Positions 10,152 through 19,466 are shown, numbered from the stretch's first letter. The stretch is 45,768 nucleotides of DNA from Deltaproteobacteria bacterium (GCA_005879585.1 VBKG01000300.1:1-45768), one strand, 5' to 3'. Notes: a model not told the origin generated them from the letters alone. Program-made: numbers and translations.

Positions 10152-10778
10152 ATGCAGCCGCTCGCGGTCGTCGACTACGGGATGGGGAACCTGCGGTCCG
10201 TGCAGAAGGCGCTCGAGCGCGTCGGGCAGGCGGCCGAGGTGACGCGCGATCCCGAGCGGATCGCCGCCGCGCCGGGCGTCGTCCTGCCGGGCGTCGGGGC
10301 GTTCGGCGCCTGCATGGCGAATCTCCGCGCACTCGGGCTCCTCGAGCCCGTGCGCCGGGCGATCACCGCCAACCGCCCCTTCCTCGGCATCTGCCTCGGC
10401 ATGCAGCTGCTCTTCGACGAGAGCGAGGAGTTCGGGCCCATCGAGGGCCTGCACGTGCTGCCCGGGCGCGTCGTCCGTTTCCCGGCCGACGCGGAGCGGA
10501 AGGTGCCGCACATGGGATGGAACACGCTCCGCATCGCGCGGCGGGTGCCGCACCTGGCCGGCATCGCGGACGGGTCCCACGTGTACTTCGTGCACTCGTA
10601 CTACCCGGTGCCGGCGGATCCCGCGCTCGTGGCGACGGCGACGCCGTACGGGGTCGAGTTCGCCTCGAGCGTCGTGCGCGACAACGTCTTCGCCTGCCAG
10701 TTCCATCCCGAGAAGAGCCAGGCCGTCGGGCTGCGTCTCCTCGAAAACTTCGTCGCCGTGGTGCGCGGCCGCGCATGA
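10152..10778 (+). CDS. hisH: Imidazole glycerol phosphate synthase, glutaminase subunit
   Basis: 208-residue class I glutamine amidotransferase. It starts [16 protein letters not shown]; the nucleophile Cys81 is in [12 protein letters not shown], and His/Glu of the triad are in CQFHPEKSQ. It hydrolyses glutamine and channels ammonia to HisF, encoded two genes downstream. The start is 9 nt after hisB, and its stop overlaps the hisA ATG (ATGA). Confidence 0.95.
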   Translation: MQPLAVVDYGMGNLRSVQKALERVGQAAEVTRDPERIAAAPGVVLPGVGAFGACMANLRALGLLEPVRRAITANRPFLGICLGMQLLFDESEEFGPIEGLHVLPGRVVRFPADAERKVPHMGWNTLRIARRVPHLAGIADGSHVYFVHSYYPVPADPALVATATPYGVEFASSVVRDNVFACQFHPEKSQAVGLRLLENFVAVVRGRA

Positions 10779-11494
10779 TCGTCTATCCGGCGATCGACCT
10801 GCGCGGTGGCCGCTGCGTCCGGCTCATGCAGGGCGAGTTCGACCGGGAGACGGTGTACGGCGACGATCCCGTCGCGGTCGCGCGAACCTGGGCCGCGGCC
10901 GGCGCGGCGTGGCTGCACGTCGTCGACCTCGACGGCGCGCGCGCTGGCAGGCCGCTGCAGACGCATCTGGTGCGCGAGATCTGCCGTGCCGTGCCGATCC
11001 CGGTGCAGGTCGGCGGCGGCCTGCGCGACGTGGACGCGGTCGCCGCGGTGCTCGCCGCGGGTGCGGCTCGCGTCGTGGTCGGCACGATCGCCGTTCGCGC
11101 GCCGGCCGTCTGCGCCGGGCTCTGCGGCGCCCACCCCGGCCGCGTGGCGGTCGGGCTCGACGCGCGCGGCGGCCGCATCCTGGTCGCAGGCTGGACGGAG
11201 AGCGAGAACGTCGACGCGGTCACCGTCGCGGCGCGGGTCGCCGCGATGGGCGCGGCAGCCGTCATCTATACCGACGTCGAGCGGGACGGGACCGAGCGCG
11301 GTCCGGACCTCGCCGGGACGCGCGCTGTCGCGCGCGCCGCGCGCGTGCCGGTGATCGCGTCGGGCGGCGTCGGCTCGCTCGACGATGTCCGCGCGATCGC
11401 GTCGCTCGGGGTTGCCGGCATCATCGTCGGTCGCGCGCTCTACACGGGAGCGATTCGCCTCGCCGACGCGCTCGCCGCGGCCGAGGCCGCCTGA
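10775..11494 (+). CDS. hisA: ProFAR isomerase (phosphoribosylformimino-AICAR phosphate isomerase)
   Basis: 239-residue (beta/alpha)8 barrel. The N-terminal [20 protein letters not shown] carries the catalytic Asp8, and the phosphate-binding segments VGGGLRD and [10 protein letters not shown] are present. It performs the Amadori rearrangement of ProFAR to PRFAR, the substrate of HisF-HisH. The ATG overlaps the hisH stop, and its TGA overlaps the hisF ATG by one base (TGATG). I considered the bifunctional PriA form, which also serves tryptophan synthesis, but cannot judge it from this sequence. Confidence 0.95.
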   Translation: MIVYPAIDLRGGRCVRLMQGEFDRETVYGDDPVAVARTWAAAGAAWLHVVDLDGARAGRPLQTHLVREICRAVPIPVQVGGGLRDVDAVAAVLAAGAARVVVGTIAVRAPAVCAGLCGAHPGRVAVGLDARGGRILVAGWTESENVDAVTVAARVAAMGAAAVIYTDVERDGTERGPDLAGTRAVARAARVPVIASGGVGSLDDVRAIASLGVAGIIVGRALYTGAIRLADALAAAEAA

Positions 11495-12264
11495 TGCTCG
11501 CGCGCCGCATCATCCCGTGCCTCGACGTGAAGGACGGCCGCGTCGTCAAGGGCGTGCGCTTCGTCGACCTGATCGACGCGGGCGATCCGGTGGAGATCGC
11601 CACCCGCTACGACGCGGAGGGCGCCGACGAGCTCTGCTTCCTCGACATCACGGCATCGCACGAGGAGCGGCCGATCATCCTCGACGTCGTCGCCCGCACC
11701 GCCGAGCGCGTCTTCATGCCACTCACGGTCGGCGGCGGCGTGCGCACCGTCGACGACGTCCGCGCGCTGCTGAAGGCCGGTGCCGACAAGGTGTCCATCA
11801 ACACCGCGGCGGTCGCGCGGCCGGACTTCGTCCGCGAGGCGGCCGAGCGCTTCGGCACGCAATGTGTCGTCGTCGCGATCGACGCGCGCCGCCGCGTCGC
11901 GGACGACGCGCGTAGTGGCTGGGAGGTCTACACGCACGGCGGTCGGACGCCGACCGGCCTCGACGCCGTCGACTGGGCGGCCGCCATGGAGGCGGCCGGG
12001 GCGGGCGAGATCCTCCTCACCAGCATGGACCGCGACGGCACGCGCGCGGGCTACGACCTCGAGCTCACCCGCGCCGTCGTCGACCGCGTCGGGATCCCGG
12101 TGATCGCATCGGGGGGTGCCGGGACGCTCGAGCACCTGTACGATGGCCTCGTCACGGCGGGCGCCGGCGCGGCGCTCGTCGCGTCGATCTTTCACTACGG
12201 CGAGCACAGCGTGCACGACGCGAAGACCTACCTCGCCGATCGCGGCGTGGCCGTCCGGCGGTAG
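11494..12264 (+). CDS. hisF: Imidazole glycerol phosphate synthase, cyclase subunit
   Basis: 256-residue (beta/alpha)8 barrel. [18 protein letters not shown] contains the catalytic Asp11. VVVAIDARR carries the second catalytic Asp, and [16 protein letters not shown] is a phosphate site. With HisH it converts PRFAR plus ammonia to imidazole glycerol phosphate and AICAR; AICAR is the same compound as ZMP, which links this operon to purine synthesis and to the ZTP riboswitch near 41.4 kb. No hisI or hisE follows: an unrelated membrane-protein gene starts 2 nt after the stop. Confidence 0.96.
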   Translation: MLARRIIPCLDVKDGRVVKGVRFVDLIDAGDPVEIATRYDAEGADELCFLDITASHEERPIILDVVARTAERVFMPLTVGGGVRTVDDVRALLKAGADKVSINTAAVARPDFVREAAERFGTQCVVVAIDARRRVADDARSGWEVYTHGGRTPTGLDAVDWAAAMEAAGAGEILLTSMDRDGTRAGYDLELTRAVVDRVGIPVIASGGAGTLEHLYDGLVTAGAGAALVASIFHYGEHSVHDAKTYLADRGVAVRR

Positions 12265-12265
12265 G

Positions 12266-13309
12266 ATGTTGCCGCGGGGCTGGCTCCTGGATACCGCGAC
12301 GCTCTACGCGCGCGTGTTCCGTCGCGGCGCGCGGCTCGCGCTCACCAACTGGCCGGTCGGCCTGATGGTGGTGGCGTACGGGGCGCTCTTGGGGCTCGTC
12401 ACCCGGCTCGTGGCGCCGCTCGGCATCATCGGCGGCTTCGTGCTGTGGTTCGTCATGATGGCGTGCCTGAGCTCGTGGCTCTCGCTCGTCGAGCAGGTGA
12501 TCCGCTCGGGGCGTGTCCGGCTCGGCGACGTGCCGTCGAGCTTCGCGGCCTACCTCGGGGAGCTGCTGGCCGTCGGCTTCCTCACCTCGGTGCTCTGGAT
12601 GGTGGCCTCGATCGTGCTGGCACCGTTCCGTTTCCTCGCCATCGTCTTCGGCCTCGCCGTCCTCGTCTTCTTCAACGCCGTCCCCGAGCTCGTCTACCTC
12701 GGCCGCCACTCGGCCGCCGAGCTCCTCGTCGAGAGCTACCGCTTCATCGGCGAGAACTGGATCGAATGGTTCCCGGCGACGCTCGCCCTCGGCGCCGCCG
12801 TGATCGTCGTCGCGGCACTCCCCGGCGGCCCCTTCGACATCCTCGGCGACGCCGCCGCGGGCGTCCTCCTCTACTTCATGATGATCGTCCGCGGCCTCCT
12901 CTTCCTCGAGCTCGCCGCTTCACGCGCACCTCGTAAAAGTCGCGTCCCCCCGAAGCTGCACGCGTGCGCGGAAGCTGCGGGCTCGCCGCAGGGGGCGCCC
13001 CTTTCCCGCCTCGACGTCGAGCGCATCCGACGCCGCACGCCGGTGGACGTGTTGAGCCCGCTGGCGGGCGAGTGCGGAAGCGGGGGCGTCCGCGGAGCGA
13101 CCCGCAGCTCCCGCGCGAGCGCGCAGCTGCGGGGGGACGCGACTTTTACGAGTCGCGCGTGGAGCGAGGACCCGGAGCGGAGCGGACGCCCCCGATTCCG
13201 CACGGCGACGCCCCGGTCAAGCGGTCAACCGTGCAGCGACTCGAGGAAGCGCTCGGCGTCGATCGCGGCCATGCATCCCGTGCCCGCCGCTGTGACGGCC
13301 TGTCGGTAG
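12266..13309 (+). CDS. Multi-pass membrane protein of unknown function with a read-through C-terminus
   Basis: The ATG at 12266 lies just after the hisF stop. Residues about 1-217 hold four or more hydrophobic segments, for example [52 protein letters not shown] and [19 protein letters not shown] do not recognise the family. From residue about 218 the frame runs through a 241-bp near-palindrome (12921-13161) and then 85 nt into the 3' end of trxB on the other strand, ending at 13309. That tail is Arg/Ser/Pro-rich and looks non-native. I infer that the element replaced the original stop codon. The functional part is probably 12266 to about 12918. Confidence 0.6.
   Translation: MLPRGWLLDTATLYARVFRRGARLALTNWPVGLMVVAYGALLGLVTRLVAPLGIIGGFVLWFVMMACLSSWLSLVEQVIRSGRVRLGDVPSSFAAYLGELLAVGFLTSVLWMVASIVLAPFRFLAIVFGLAVLVFFNAVPELVYLGRHSAAELLVESYRFIGENWIEWFPATLALGAAVIVVAALPGGPFDILGDAAAGVLLYFMMIVRGLLFLELAASRAPRKSRVPPKLHACAEAAGSPQGAPLSRLDVERIRRRTPVDVLSPLAGECGSGGVRGATRSSRASAQLRGDATFTSRAWSEDPERSGRPRFRTATPRSSGQPCSDSRKRSASIAAMHPVPAAVTACR
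12921..13161. repeat. 241-bp near-palindromic element (MITE/REP-like)
   Basis: The outer arms (12921-12985 and about 13097-13161) are inverted copies over about 65 bp. They include an exact 22-bp match whose core is CTCGTAAAAGTCGCG in one arm and its complement in the other. Weaker pairing (GGGGGCG/CGCCCCC runs) continues inward. The element sits between the membrane gene and convergent trxB. No transposase is encoded, and no second copy is in the window. Confidence 0.7.
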
Positions 13310-14169
13310 CTGGGATCCTGGACGTCGCCGGCGGCGAAGACGCCGGGGACGCTCGTGGCCGTGGTGCGCGGGTGGGTGACGATGTAGCCGCGCTCGTCCA
13401 TCTCGAGCTGGCCGGCGAACAGCTTCGTGTTCGGCTCGTGGCCGATGGCGATGAAGACGCCGTCGACGGGCATGGTGCGCCGCTCCGCGCTACGCGTGTC
13501 CTCGAGCACGACGCCGGTCACACCGGCGCCGGCGGGGTCGCCGACGATCTCGCGCACGGCGACGTTCCAGACGAAGCCGATCTTCGGATTCCGCTGGGCG
13601 CGCTCCTGCATGATCTTCGACGCCCGCAGCTGATCGCGGCGGTGCAGCACGTGGACGCGCGTCGCGTACTTGGTGAGGTACGTCGCCTCCTCCATCGCGG
13701 TGTCGCCGCCGCCGACGACCGCGAGCTCCTTGTCCTTGAAGAAGAAGCCGTCGCACGTCGCGCAGGCCGAGACGCCATAGCCCATGAGGCGCTGCTCGGA
13801 GGGTAGGCCGAGGAGCTTGGCGCTGGCGCCAGTCGCCACGATGAGCGTCTCGGCGCAGTGGACCTCCTCGCCGATCGTCACCTGGAACGGCCGGCGCGCG
13901 AGGTCGACGGCCGCGACGTCGCCATACACGAACTGCGTCCCGAAGCGCCCCGCCTGCTCCTTGAACACCTCCATCAGCTCGGGGCCGAGGATGCCTTTCG
14001 GGAAGCCGGGATAGTTCTCGACGTCGGTCGTGATGGTGAGCTGGCCGCCAGGCTGCGAGCCCTCGGCGACCGTCGGGCCGAGATTCGCGCGCGCCGCGTA
14101 CAGCGCCGCCGTGAGCCCGGCGGGACCGGAGCCGAGGATGAGCACGCGATGACAGACCGGATCGGGCAT
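13225..14169 (-). CDS. trxB: Thioredoxin reductase
   Basis: 314-residue FAD/NADPH oxidoreductase. The FAD motif GSGPAG is at 13-18, the redox CATC at 136-139, the NADPH motif [10 protein letters not shown] follows, and the C-terminal FAD segment [10 protein letters not shown] is present. It passes electrons from NADPH to thioredoxin in the cytoplasm. It is transcribed alone from its own promoter (14182-14210) with a leader of only about 6 nt. Its last 85 nt are overlapped on the other strand by the read-through frame of the membrane-protein gene. Confidence 0.95.
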   Translation of the reverse strand: MPDPVCHRVLILGSGPAGLTAALYAARANLGPTVAEGSQPGGQLTITTDVENYPGFPKGILGPELMEVFKEQAGRFGTQFVYGDVAAVDLARRPFQVTIGEEVHCAETLIVATGASAKLLGLPSEQRLMGYGVSACATCDGFFFKDKELAVVGGGDTAMEEATYLTKYATRVHVLHRRDQLRASKIMQERAQRNPKIGFVWNVAVREIVGDPAGAGVTGVVLEDTRSAERRTMPVDGVFIAIGHEPNTKLFAGQLEMDERGYIVTHPRTTATSVPGVFAAGDVQDPSYRQAVTAAGTGCMAAIDAERFLESLHG

Positions 14170-14181
14170 CGTGTTCCGGCG

Positions 14182-14210
14182 ACTATAGGGAGCTGGTATA
14201 GGGCACGCAA
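14182..14210 (-). promoter_or_regulatory. trxB promoter
   Basis: On the minus strand, TTGCGT (14210-14205), a 17-nt spacer, then TATAGT (14187-14182). The trxB ATG is at 14169, 12 nt after the -10 box. On the plus strand a second TATAGG (14197-14202) lies 13 nt before the moaC ATG, so two divergent promoters may overlap here. Confidence 0.6.
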
Positions 14211-14215
14211 GGTAA

Positions 14216-14713
14216 ATGGCGCGCCCGCGACGACGCTTGACGCACCTCGATCACGCCGGACGTGCCCGGATGGTCGACGTGTCCGCCAAGCGCGTGACCG
14301 TGCGCGAGGCGGTGGCGCGGGGCGTGGTGGCGATGCAGCCGCGAACGCTCGCGCAGATCGCCGCCGGCACGCTCCCCAAGGGCGACGTGCTCGCCGTCGC
14401 GCGCCTCGCCGGCATCATGGCCGCCAAGCGCACGGCGGAGCTGATCCCGCTCTGCCATCCGCTGCCGCTGTCGCACGTCGACGTCTCGCTCGCCGTCGAC
14501 ACCGCGCGCGCGCGGGTCACGATCGAGGGCCGGGCGCGCGTCGAAGCGCGCACGGGAGTCGAGATGGAGGCGCTCACCGCGGTCGCCGTCGCCGGGCTTA
14601 CGCTCTACGACATGTGCAAGGCGGTCGACCGCACGATGACGCTCGAGCAGGTGCGGCTCGTGCGGAAGACGGGCGGCCGCAGCGGGACGTTCGTTCGCGC
14701 CGGCGAGCGGTAG
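14216..14713 (+). CDS. moaC: Cyclic pyranopterin monophosphate synthase
   Basis: 165 residues. Landmarks: [16 protein letters not shown] at the start, [31 protein letters not shown] and the catalytic stretch DMCKAVDR. MoaC works with the radical-SAM enzyme MoaA to make cPMP, the first intermediate of molybdenum cofactor. No other moa genes are nearby, so MoaA is presumably elsewhere. The ATG at 14216 is preferred over an internal Met because the LTHLD segment is conserved in the family. It is followed at 11 nt by the methyltransferase gene. Confidence 0.94.
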   Translation: MARPRRRLTHLDHAGRARMVDVSAKRVTVREAVARGVVAMQPRTLAQIAAGTLPKGDVLAVARLAGIMAAKRTAELIPLCHPLPLSHVDVSLAVDTARARVTIEGRARVEARTGVEMEALTAVAVAGLTLYDMCKAVDRTMTLEQVRLVRKTGGRSGTFVRAGER

Positions 14714-14724
14714 CCGGGATCCGC

Positions 14725-15894
14725 GTGCGCGTCGTCACGCTGAAGCGCGGCCGTGAGAGTCCCGTGCGCGCCGGGCATCCGTGGATCTTCTCCGGCGCGA
14801 TCGCCGCGGGGCTGGACGGCGCCGAGCCCGGAGAGACGGTGCGCGTGGTCGCGGCCGACGGCCGCTTCGTCGCCGCGGGCTACGCGAACCCTCGGACGAC
14901 GATCGCCGTCCGCGTGCTCACCACCGACGACGAGCCGCTCGACGCGGCGTTCGTGCGCCGCCGGCTCGACGAGGCGCTCGCGGTCCGAACGGAGCTTCTC
15001 GGCGCGCATCTCGACGCCTACCGTCTGGTGAACGGGGAAGGCGACCGCCTGCCGGGCGTCGTCGTCGACCGGTACGCCGACTACGTGGTGTGCCAGTTCC
15101 TGACCGCCGGGGCGGCGCGCCTCGCGTCGACGGTGGCCGCCGCGATCGAGGACCGCCTGCGGCCAACGGGAATCTTCGAGCGCAGCGAGGGGGCGGTGCG
15201 GACCGAAGAGGGGCTGTCGGGCGCACGCGGCGTGCTGGCGGGCGAGGCGCCGCCGCTCCGCCTGACGATCGAGGAGTACGGCGCACGCTTCGTGGTCGAC
15301 GTGCTGCACGGACAGAAGACGGGGTTCTACCTCGATCAGCGCGAGACGCGGCGCTGCCTCGGGGCGCTGGCGCCGGGCCGCCGCGTGCTGAACGGCTTCG
15401 CATACACGGGCGCCTTCGCGGTCGTCGCGGCGAGGGCGGGGGCGCGCGAGGTCGTATCGGTCGACACGTCGCGCCTCTCGCTCGGGCTCGCCGAGACCGC
15501 CTGGGCCGAGAACGGGCTCGACGCCGCCGTCGGCCGCTTCGTCGTCGCCGACGTCTTCGACTTCCTCCGCGCCGGCGACGATCGCTACGACGTGATCGTC
15601 CTCGATCCACCGCCGTTCGTCCGCCGGCGGCGCGACCTCGATCCCGGGCTCCGCGGCTACAAGGACGTCAACCTGCAGGCGTTTCGCCGCCTCGCGCCGG
15701 GCGGCTGGCTGCTCACGTCGTCCTGCTCGCAGCACCTGCCGCGCGCCGCCTTCCGCGAGGTCGTCGCCGCCGCGGCCGCCGATGCGCGTCGCATCGCGCA
15801 GGTCGTGGGCGAGTGGGGCCATCCCGCCGATCACCCCGTCCTGCTGGCACATCCGGAGGGCGAGTATCTGAAGGTGCTGCTCGTCCGGGCATGA
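14725..15894 (+). CDS. Class I SAM-dependent rRNA (cytosine-5) methyltransferase, RlmI type
   Basis: 389 residues from the GTG at 14725. An N-terminal PUA-like domain (HPWIFSGAI, then PGETVRVVAADGRFVAAGYANP) is followed by a middle region with VNGEGDRLPGVVVDRY and a Rossmann methyltransferase domain (QKTGFYLDQRETR, VLNGFAYTGAFAV, DVIVLDPPPF). This is the architecture of RlmI, which makes m5C1962 in 23S rRNA. Orthology to RlmI itself is likely but not proven. The stop overlaps the radC start. Confidence 0.88.
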   Translation: MRVVTLKRGRESPVRAGHPWIFSGAIAAGLDGAEPGETVRVVAADGRFVAAGYANPRTTIAVRVLTTDDEPLDAAFVRRRLDEALAVRTELLGAHLDAYRLVNGEGDRLPGVVVDRYADYVVCQFLTAGAARLASTVAAAIEDRLRPTGIFERSEGAVRTEEGLSGARGVLAGEAPPLRLTIEEYGARFVVDVLHGQKTGFYLDQRETRRCLGALAPGRRVLNGFAYTGAFAVVAARAGAREVVSVDTSRLSLGLAETAWAENGLDAAVGRFVVADVFDFLRAGDDRYDVIVLDPPPFVRRRRDLDPGLRGYKDVNLQAFRRLAPGGWLLTSSCSQHLPRAAFREVVAAAAADARRIAQVVGEWGHPADHPVLLAHPEGEYLKVLLVRA

Positions 15895-16655
15895 CCGGGC
15901 GATGGCTCGCTCTAGGTATCGCATCGGCCGGGCGGGGCCGCTATGCGAGACGGCGCGTGGACACGGTCGCGAATTCCGCCGCGCCTGCGGGGCGCGGGCC
16001 CCGGCCACTCGGCGTGCGGGAACGGCTCCTCGCCGCGGGCGCATGCGCGTGCTCGGATGCGGAGCTGCTCGGCGTCGTCCTCGACGCCGGCGCGCCCACT
16101 GCAGCGGGCGTCGCGCTCGCCGCGCGCCTGATCGGTACCGCCGGCGGACTCGAACGACTCGACCGTCTCGATCGCGCCGCCTACGCCGCGCTCGGTGGTC
16201 TCTGGCCGAGACGGGCCGCGCTCGTGCGGGCGATGCTCGAGCTCGGACGCCGGAGCGTCTCGGTGCCGCTCACCGTCCGCGGTCCGGTGCGCGACGCGGT
16301 CGCCGTGTACGATCACTTCCGCGGGCGGCTGCCGCAGCTCGACCGGGAGGTGTTCTACGTCATTCTCCTCGACGGGAAGAACCGCGTGCAGGGGGAGGTG
16401 CAGGTCTCGGAGGGGTCGTTGACGGCGGCGCTCGTCCATCCGCGCGAGGTGTTCGGCCCCGCCATCCGCGCCGCCGCCGCCGCGCTCATCCTCGTCCACA
16501 ACCATCCGAGCGGCGATCCGACGCCGTCGGCCGAGGATGCGGCCATCACCCAGCGGCTGCGGCAGGTGGGCGAGATCGTCGGCATCCGCGTGCTCGACCA
16601 CGTGGTGATCGGCCGCGGTCGCTACACGAGCATGGCCGAGGAGGGACGCTGGTAG
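15891..16655 (+). CDS. radC: RadC family protein (JAMM-domain)
   Basis: 254 residues from the ATG overlapping the previous stop (ATGA). A GTG at 15957 would give 232 residues, closer to the family norm, and the first 22 residues look non-conserved, so the start is uncertain. The N-terminal helix-hairpin-helix-like region begins PRPLGVRERLLAAGA. The C-terminal JAMM motif HNHPSGDPTPSAED has the metal ligands. Despite its name, a DNA-repair role for RadC is doubtful; its true biochemical role is unsettled. Confidence 0.9.
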   Translation: MTGRWLALGIASAGRGRYARRRVDTVANSAAPAGRGPRPLGVRERLLAAGACACSDAELLGVVLDAGAPTAAGVALAARLIGTAGGLERLDRLDRAAYAALGGLWPRRAALVRAMLELGRRSVSVPLTVRGPVRDAVAVYDHFRGRLPQLDREVFYVILLDGKNRVQGEVQVSEGSLTAALVHPREVFGPAIRAAAAALILVHNHPSGDPTPSAEDAAITQRLRQVGEIVGIRVLDHVVIGRGRYTSMAEEGRW

Positions 16656-16665
16656 GTCGCGCCGG

Positions 16666-17700
16666 ATGACGGCGGTGGCTGACCTCCTGCGCTTGCAGGC
16701 GGGCTGGTGCGATCGGCTCGGGTCGCCGCTGTATGCGCGGCTGCTCGACCATGCGGCGCGCGACGTGCTCGGCGGCGGCCCCGTCGCGGAGCTCCTCCGC
16801 GCCCACGAGTCCGACACGCCGGGCTCCGCGCTCGCGCTCCGGCTGATGGGCTCCGTCCACCGGCTCGTTCTGGAAGGCGGCCTCCCGGGCCTCGCGCCGT
16901 ACTATCCGTCAGTCGGGGGCCGCGGCGACGGCGACGCCGCGTGGCCCGAGTTCCGCTCGGCCGTCGAGCGGCATGCCGGCGCGCTCGCCGCTCTCGTCGC
17001 CCGCCCGGTCCAGACCAACGAGGTCGGACGGTCGTCGGCACTGCTCGGGGGCTTCCTGCTGGTCGCGCGAAACGGCCTTCCCTTGCGGCTCCTCGAGGTC
17101 GGTGCCAGCGCCGGCCTGAACCTGCGCTGGGACCACTACCGCTACGAATGCGGGGGGAAGGCGTGGGGCGACCCGCGCTCCAGCGTGAAGCTGGTCGACG
17201 CCTTCGCCGACGCGCTCCCGCCGCTCGACGTGGCCGTGCGAATCGCCGACCGCCGTGGTTGCGATCGCTGCCCGATCGATCCGTCGTCACCGGCGGGCGA
17301 GTCGACCCTTCTCTCCTACGTGTGGGCCGATCAGCTCGACCGCATCGACCTGCTGCGCGGCGCACTCGCCGTGGCGCGGCGGGTGCCGGTGCCGGTCGAC
17401 GAGGCGAACGCCGGCAGCTGGGTCGCGGCCGCGCTCGAGCGGCAGATGGCCGGGGCCGCCTCGGTGGTGTTCCACTCGATCTTCCTGCAATACCTCGACG
17501 ACGACGAGCGGCAGCGGTTCGTCGGTGCGGTGGAGGACGCGGGGCGGCGGGCGTCGGCGGCGGCGCCGCTCGCCTGGTTGCGCATGGAACCGGGGAGGGA
17601 AGCGGCGGAGGTGCGCCTCACCGTGTGGCCTCCGGGCGAGGAGCGGCTGATCGCGACCTCCGGCTTCCACGGCCGTCCCGTGCGCTGGCTCGCGGGCTGA
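16666..17700 (+). CDS. DUF2332 family protein
   Basis: 344 residues. The segments SPLYARLLDHAARDV, ALRLMGSVHRLVL, PVQTNEVGRSSALLGGF, LRLLEVGASAGLNLRWDHY and TLLSYVWADQLDRI are those of the DUF2332 family, widespread in actinobacteria and proteobacteria. LEVGASAGLNLRWD resembles a methyltransferase SAM loop, and the fold may be methyltransferase-like, but no activity is established. It follows radC by 10 nt and converges on ssb, with a dispersed repeat between them. Confidence 0.85.
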   Translation: MTAVADLLRLQAGWCDRLGSPLYARLLDHAARDVLGGGPVAELLRAHESDTPGSALALRLMGSVHRLVLEGGLPGLAPYYPSVGGRGDGDAAWPEFRSAVERHAGALAALVARPVQTNEVGRSSALLGGFLLVARNGLPLRLLEVGASAGLNLRWDHYRYECGGKAWGDPRSSVKLVDAFADALPPLDVAVRIADRRGCDRCPIDPSSPAGESTLLSYVWADQLDRIDLLRGALAVARRVPVPVDEANAGSWVAAALERQMAGAASVVFHSIFLQYLDDDERQRFVGAVEDAGRRASAAAPLAWLRMEPGREAAEVRLTVWPPGEERLIATSGFHGRPVRWLAG

Positions 17701-17769
17701 ACGGCGCCGCGCGCGCCGCATGTCGTGGCCGGCGAAAGCCGGCGCGACAGACGAGGTACGCCCGCCCCG

Positions 17770-17975
17770 CCGACGCCTCTGTGCGAGGCCTGTCCAGCAC
17801 GCCGAAGGCTGGCGGCTTCACCGCTGCGGCGGCATCCGCCGATCGAGCGATGCACGCCGGGCGCGTACCCCGCATGCCGCGCTGGCTTCGCCAGCCGCGG
17901 CACGGCAGTCGCGCGTGGTATTGTCCCTTCACGCTCGCGTCTGGCTCCGACCCGAGACATGAGTCTCGGGTCGCG
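17770..17975 (+). repeat. Dispersed intergenic repeat, copy 1
   Basis: From about 17770 to 17975 the sequence is nearly identical to the reverse complement of about 45393-45605, with only scattered single-base differences over about 205 bp. It ends in the hairpin at 17948-17973. The stretch 17701-17769 adds a related hairpin (GTGGCCGGCGAAAGCCGGCG) resembling the inner inverted repeat of the copy at 33.6 kb. It carries no gene. Confidence 0.85.
17948..17973. terminator. Perfect 11-bp hairpin between DUF2332 gene and ssb
   Basis: CGACCCGAGAC, loop ATGA, GTCTCGGGTCG. It lies between two convergent genes, 6 nt from the ssb stop. There is no T-run, so a bidirectional terminator role is inferred only from position. 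Confidence 0.45.
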
Positions 17976-17978
17976 CTC

Positions 17979-18395
17979 CTAGAAGGGGATGTCGTCGTCC
18001 GTCGCGTTTGGTGCGCCGGCGGGCGGCTCTTCAGGCAAGCCGCGTGGAGTGTCGGCGCCGCGGCCGCCGCCCCCTCCGAGGAACTGCACCCGCTGCGCGA
18101 TGATCTCGGTGATGTACCGCCGGTTGCCGTCCTTGTCGTCGTACTGGCGGGTGCGGATGGAGCCCTCGATGTACACCTGGCGCCCCTTGGCGAGGTACTG
18201 GCCGCACGACTCGCCCTGCTTGCCCCACACGACGACGTTGTGCCACTCGGTGCGCTCCTGGCGCTGCCCTTCCTGGTCGTTCCACACCTCGCTGGTCGCG
18301 ATCGGGAAGCGCGCCACCGCGCGTCCATTCGCCGTGAAGCGCACCTCCGGATCCTTTCCGAGGTTCCCGATCAGCATCACTCGGTTCACCGACAT
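17979..18395 (-). CDS. ssb: Single-stranded DNA-binding protein
   Basis: 138 residues. The OB-fold is about 1-105 (SVNRVMLIGNLGKDPEVRF, WHNVVVWGKQGE, GRQVYIEGSIRTRQY). A short Gly-rich linker leads to the acidic tip DDDIPF, which recruits DNA repair and replication partners. It protects ssDNA during replication and recombination. The tail is short compared with E. coli SSB. A strong ribosome site (GGGAGG) precedes the ATG. Single gene, convergent with DUF2332. Confidence 0.96.
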   Translation of the reverse strand: MSVNRVMLIGNLGKDPEVRFTANGRAVARFPIATSEVWNDQEGQRQERTEWHNVVVWGKQGESCGQYLAKGRQVYIEGSIRTRQYDDKDGNRRYITEIIAQRVQFLGGGGGRGADTPRGLPEEPPAGAPNATDDDIPF

Positions 18396-18420
18396 CGCCG
18401 CGCCCTCCCGTGTCGGGACG

Positions 18421-18447
18421 ATAATCGCGGGAGAAGGCGCAAGTCAA
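18421..18447 (-). promoter_or_regulatory. Possible ssb promoter
   Basis: On the minus strand, TTGACT (18447-18442), a 15-nt spacer, then GATTAT (18426-18421). The spacing is short. From 18448 to about 18645 there is no recognisable gene, only a GCCGCC/GGCGGC hairpin near 18482-18500. Confidence 0.35.
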
Positions 18448-18645
18448 CGGCGTTTGTGCGATTGTTGGTCGACGATGTGTTGCCGCCAGCCAGGGCGGCA
18501 GTGTGGACGGACGAATCGACGCGGGGTGATCGCGGCGGACGCGTTCATTAGAATGCTAACTGAGCCGCAGGCGGGCCGGCGCGGGTGCCGTCGCGCGTCG
18601 GTGTGGGCGACCCGTCGGGACCGGTCGGCGCCGCCGCTCCCCGCG

Positions 18646-18675
18646 TTGACTTGTGCGTCTGCGCCCCAGTATGCT
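18646..18675 (+). promoter_or_regulatory. Promoter of the plsC-rnj-ftsK gene run
   Basis: TTGACT (18646-18651), an 18-nt spacer, then TATGCT (18670-18675), 51 nt before the GTG of the acyltransferase gene. Confidence 0.5.
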
Positions 18676-18725
18676 CACCAGGTTTACGGCAGTTGCGGTT
18701 CGCGGCGGTGGGCGAGAGATGGGCC

Positions 18726-19466
18726 GTGATCCTGGTTTCGATCCTCAAGCTGATCCTCGTCGGGCTCAACACGATCGTTGTCGCATCGATCGTCGGCGTC
18801 GTCGCGCTGTTCGACGAGCGCGCGGCGTACCGCATGTGTCAGCTGTGGGTCCGCATCAACCTCCTCGTCGGCGGCGTGCGCGTCCGGACGCGGCGCCTCG
18901 CCACCCTCGACCCGAAGATGCCCTATGTCTTCATGTCGAACCACCGGAGCCAGTTCGACGTGCTGGCCGTCATCGTCGCCCTGCCGGAGTTCCAGCTGCG
19001 CTGGGTGGCGAAGGTGGAGCTCACCCGGGTGCCGGTCTTCGGCTGGGCGCTCCGGCGGAGCGGCCACATCATCATCGACCGGAGCGATACCACGCAGGCG
19101 GTCCGCAGCCTGCGCGTCGCCGAGCTGCGGATGCGTGAAGGCATCTCGGTGATGATCTTCCCCGAGGGCACGCGCGGCGGGCCGGACGGCCACCTCCTGC
19201 CCTTCAAGAAAGGCGGGTTCATGATGGCGCTCGACACCGGTGTGCCGATCGTGCCGATGGCCGTGCGGCACAGCGACAAGGTGCTGCCCCGGGGAACGTG
19301 GCGGATCGCCTCGGGCGACATCGAGGTCGTCGTCGGCGCGCCGATCCCGGTGGCGGGCGTCGACCGCGAGGAGCTGGTGCGGCGCGTGCGGGCGTTCCTC
19401 CTCGAGCACGTCTCGCCCCCGCACGACGTCGAGGCCGGCCGGCGCGTCGCCATGGAAGTGCGGTGA
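18726..19466 (+). CDS. 1-acyl-sn-glycerol-3-phosphate acyltransferase, PlsC type
   Basis: 246 residues from the GTG at 18726; the frame is open further upstream, but the first hydrophobic segment (VILVSILKLILVGLNTIVVASIVGVVALF) begins here, as in PlsC relatives. The HX4D motif is HRSQFD at 73-78 and FPEGTR is at 145-150, the catalytic and glycerol-phosphate-binding blocks. It adds an acyl chain to lysophosphatidic acid at the inner membrane face. The stop overlaps the start of the RNase J gene (GTGA). Confidence 0.9.
   Translation: MILVSILKLILVGLNTIVVASIVGVVALFDERAAYRMCQLWVRINLLVGGVRVRTRRLATLDPKMPYVFMSNHRSQFDVLAVIVALPEFQLRWVAKVELTRVPVFGWALRRSGHIIIDRSDTTQAVRSLRVAELRMREGISVMIFPEGTRGGPDGHLLPFKKGGFMMALDTGVPIVPMAVRHSDKVLPRGTWRIASGDIEVVVGAPIPVAGVDREELVRRVRAFLLEHVSPPHDVEAGRRVAMEVR

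Noticed and set aside
17725-17982. Short open frames within the repeat at 17.7-18.0 kb that recur at 45.4-45.7 kb
   Set aside because: The similar translations arise because the DNA repeat is conserved; differences between the copies shift frames, and no start or ribosome site is kept, so no protein is supported.
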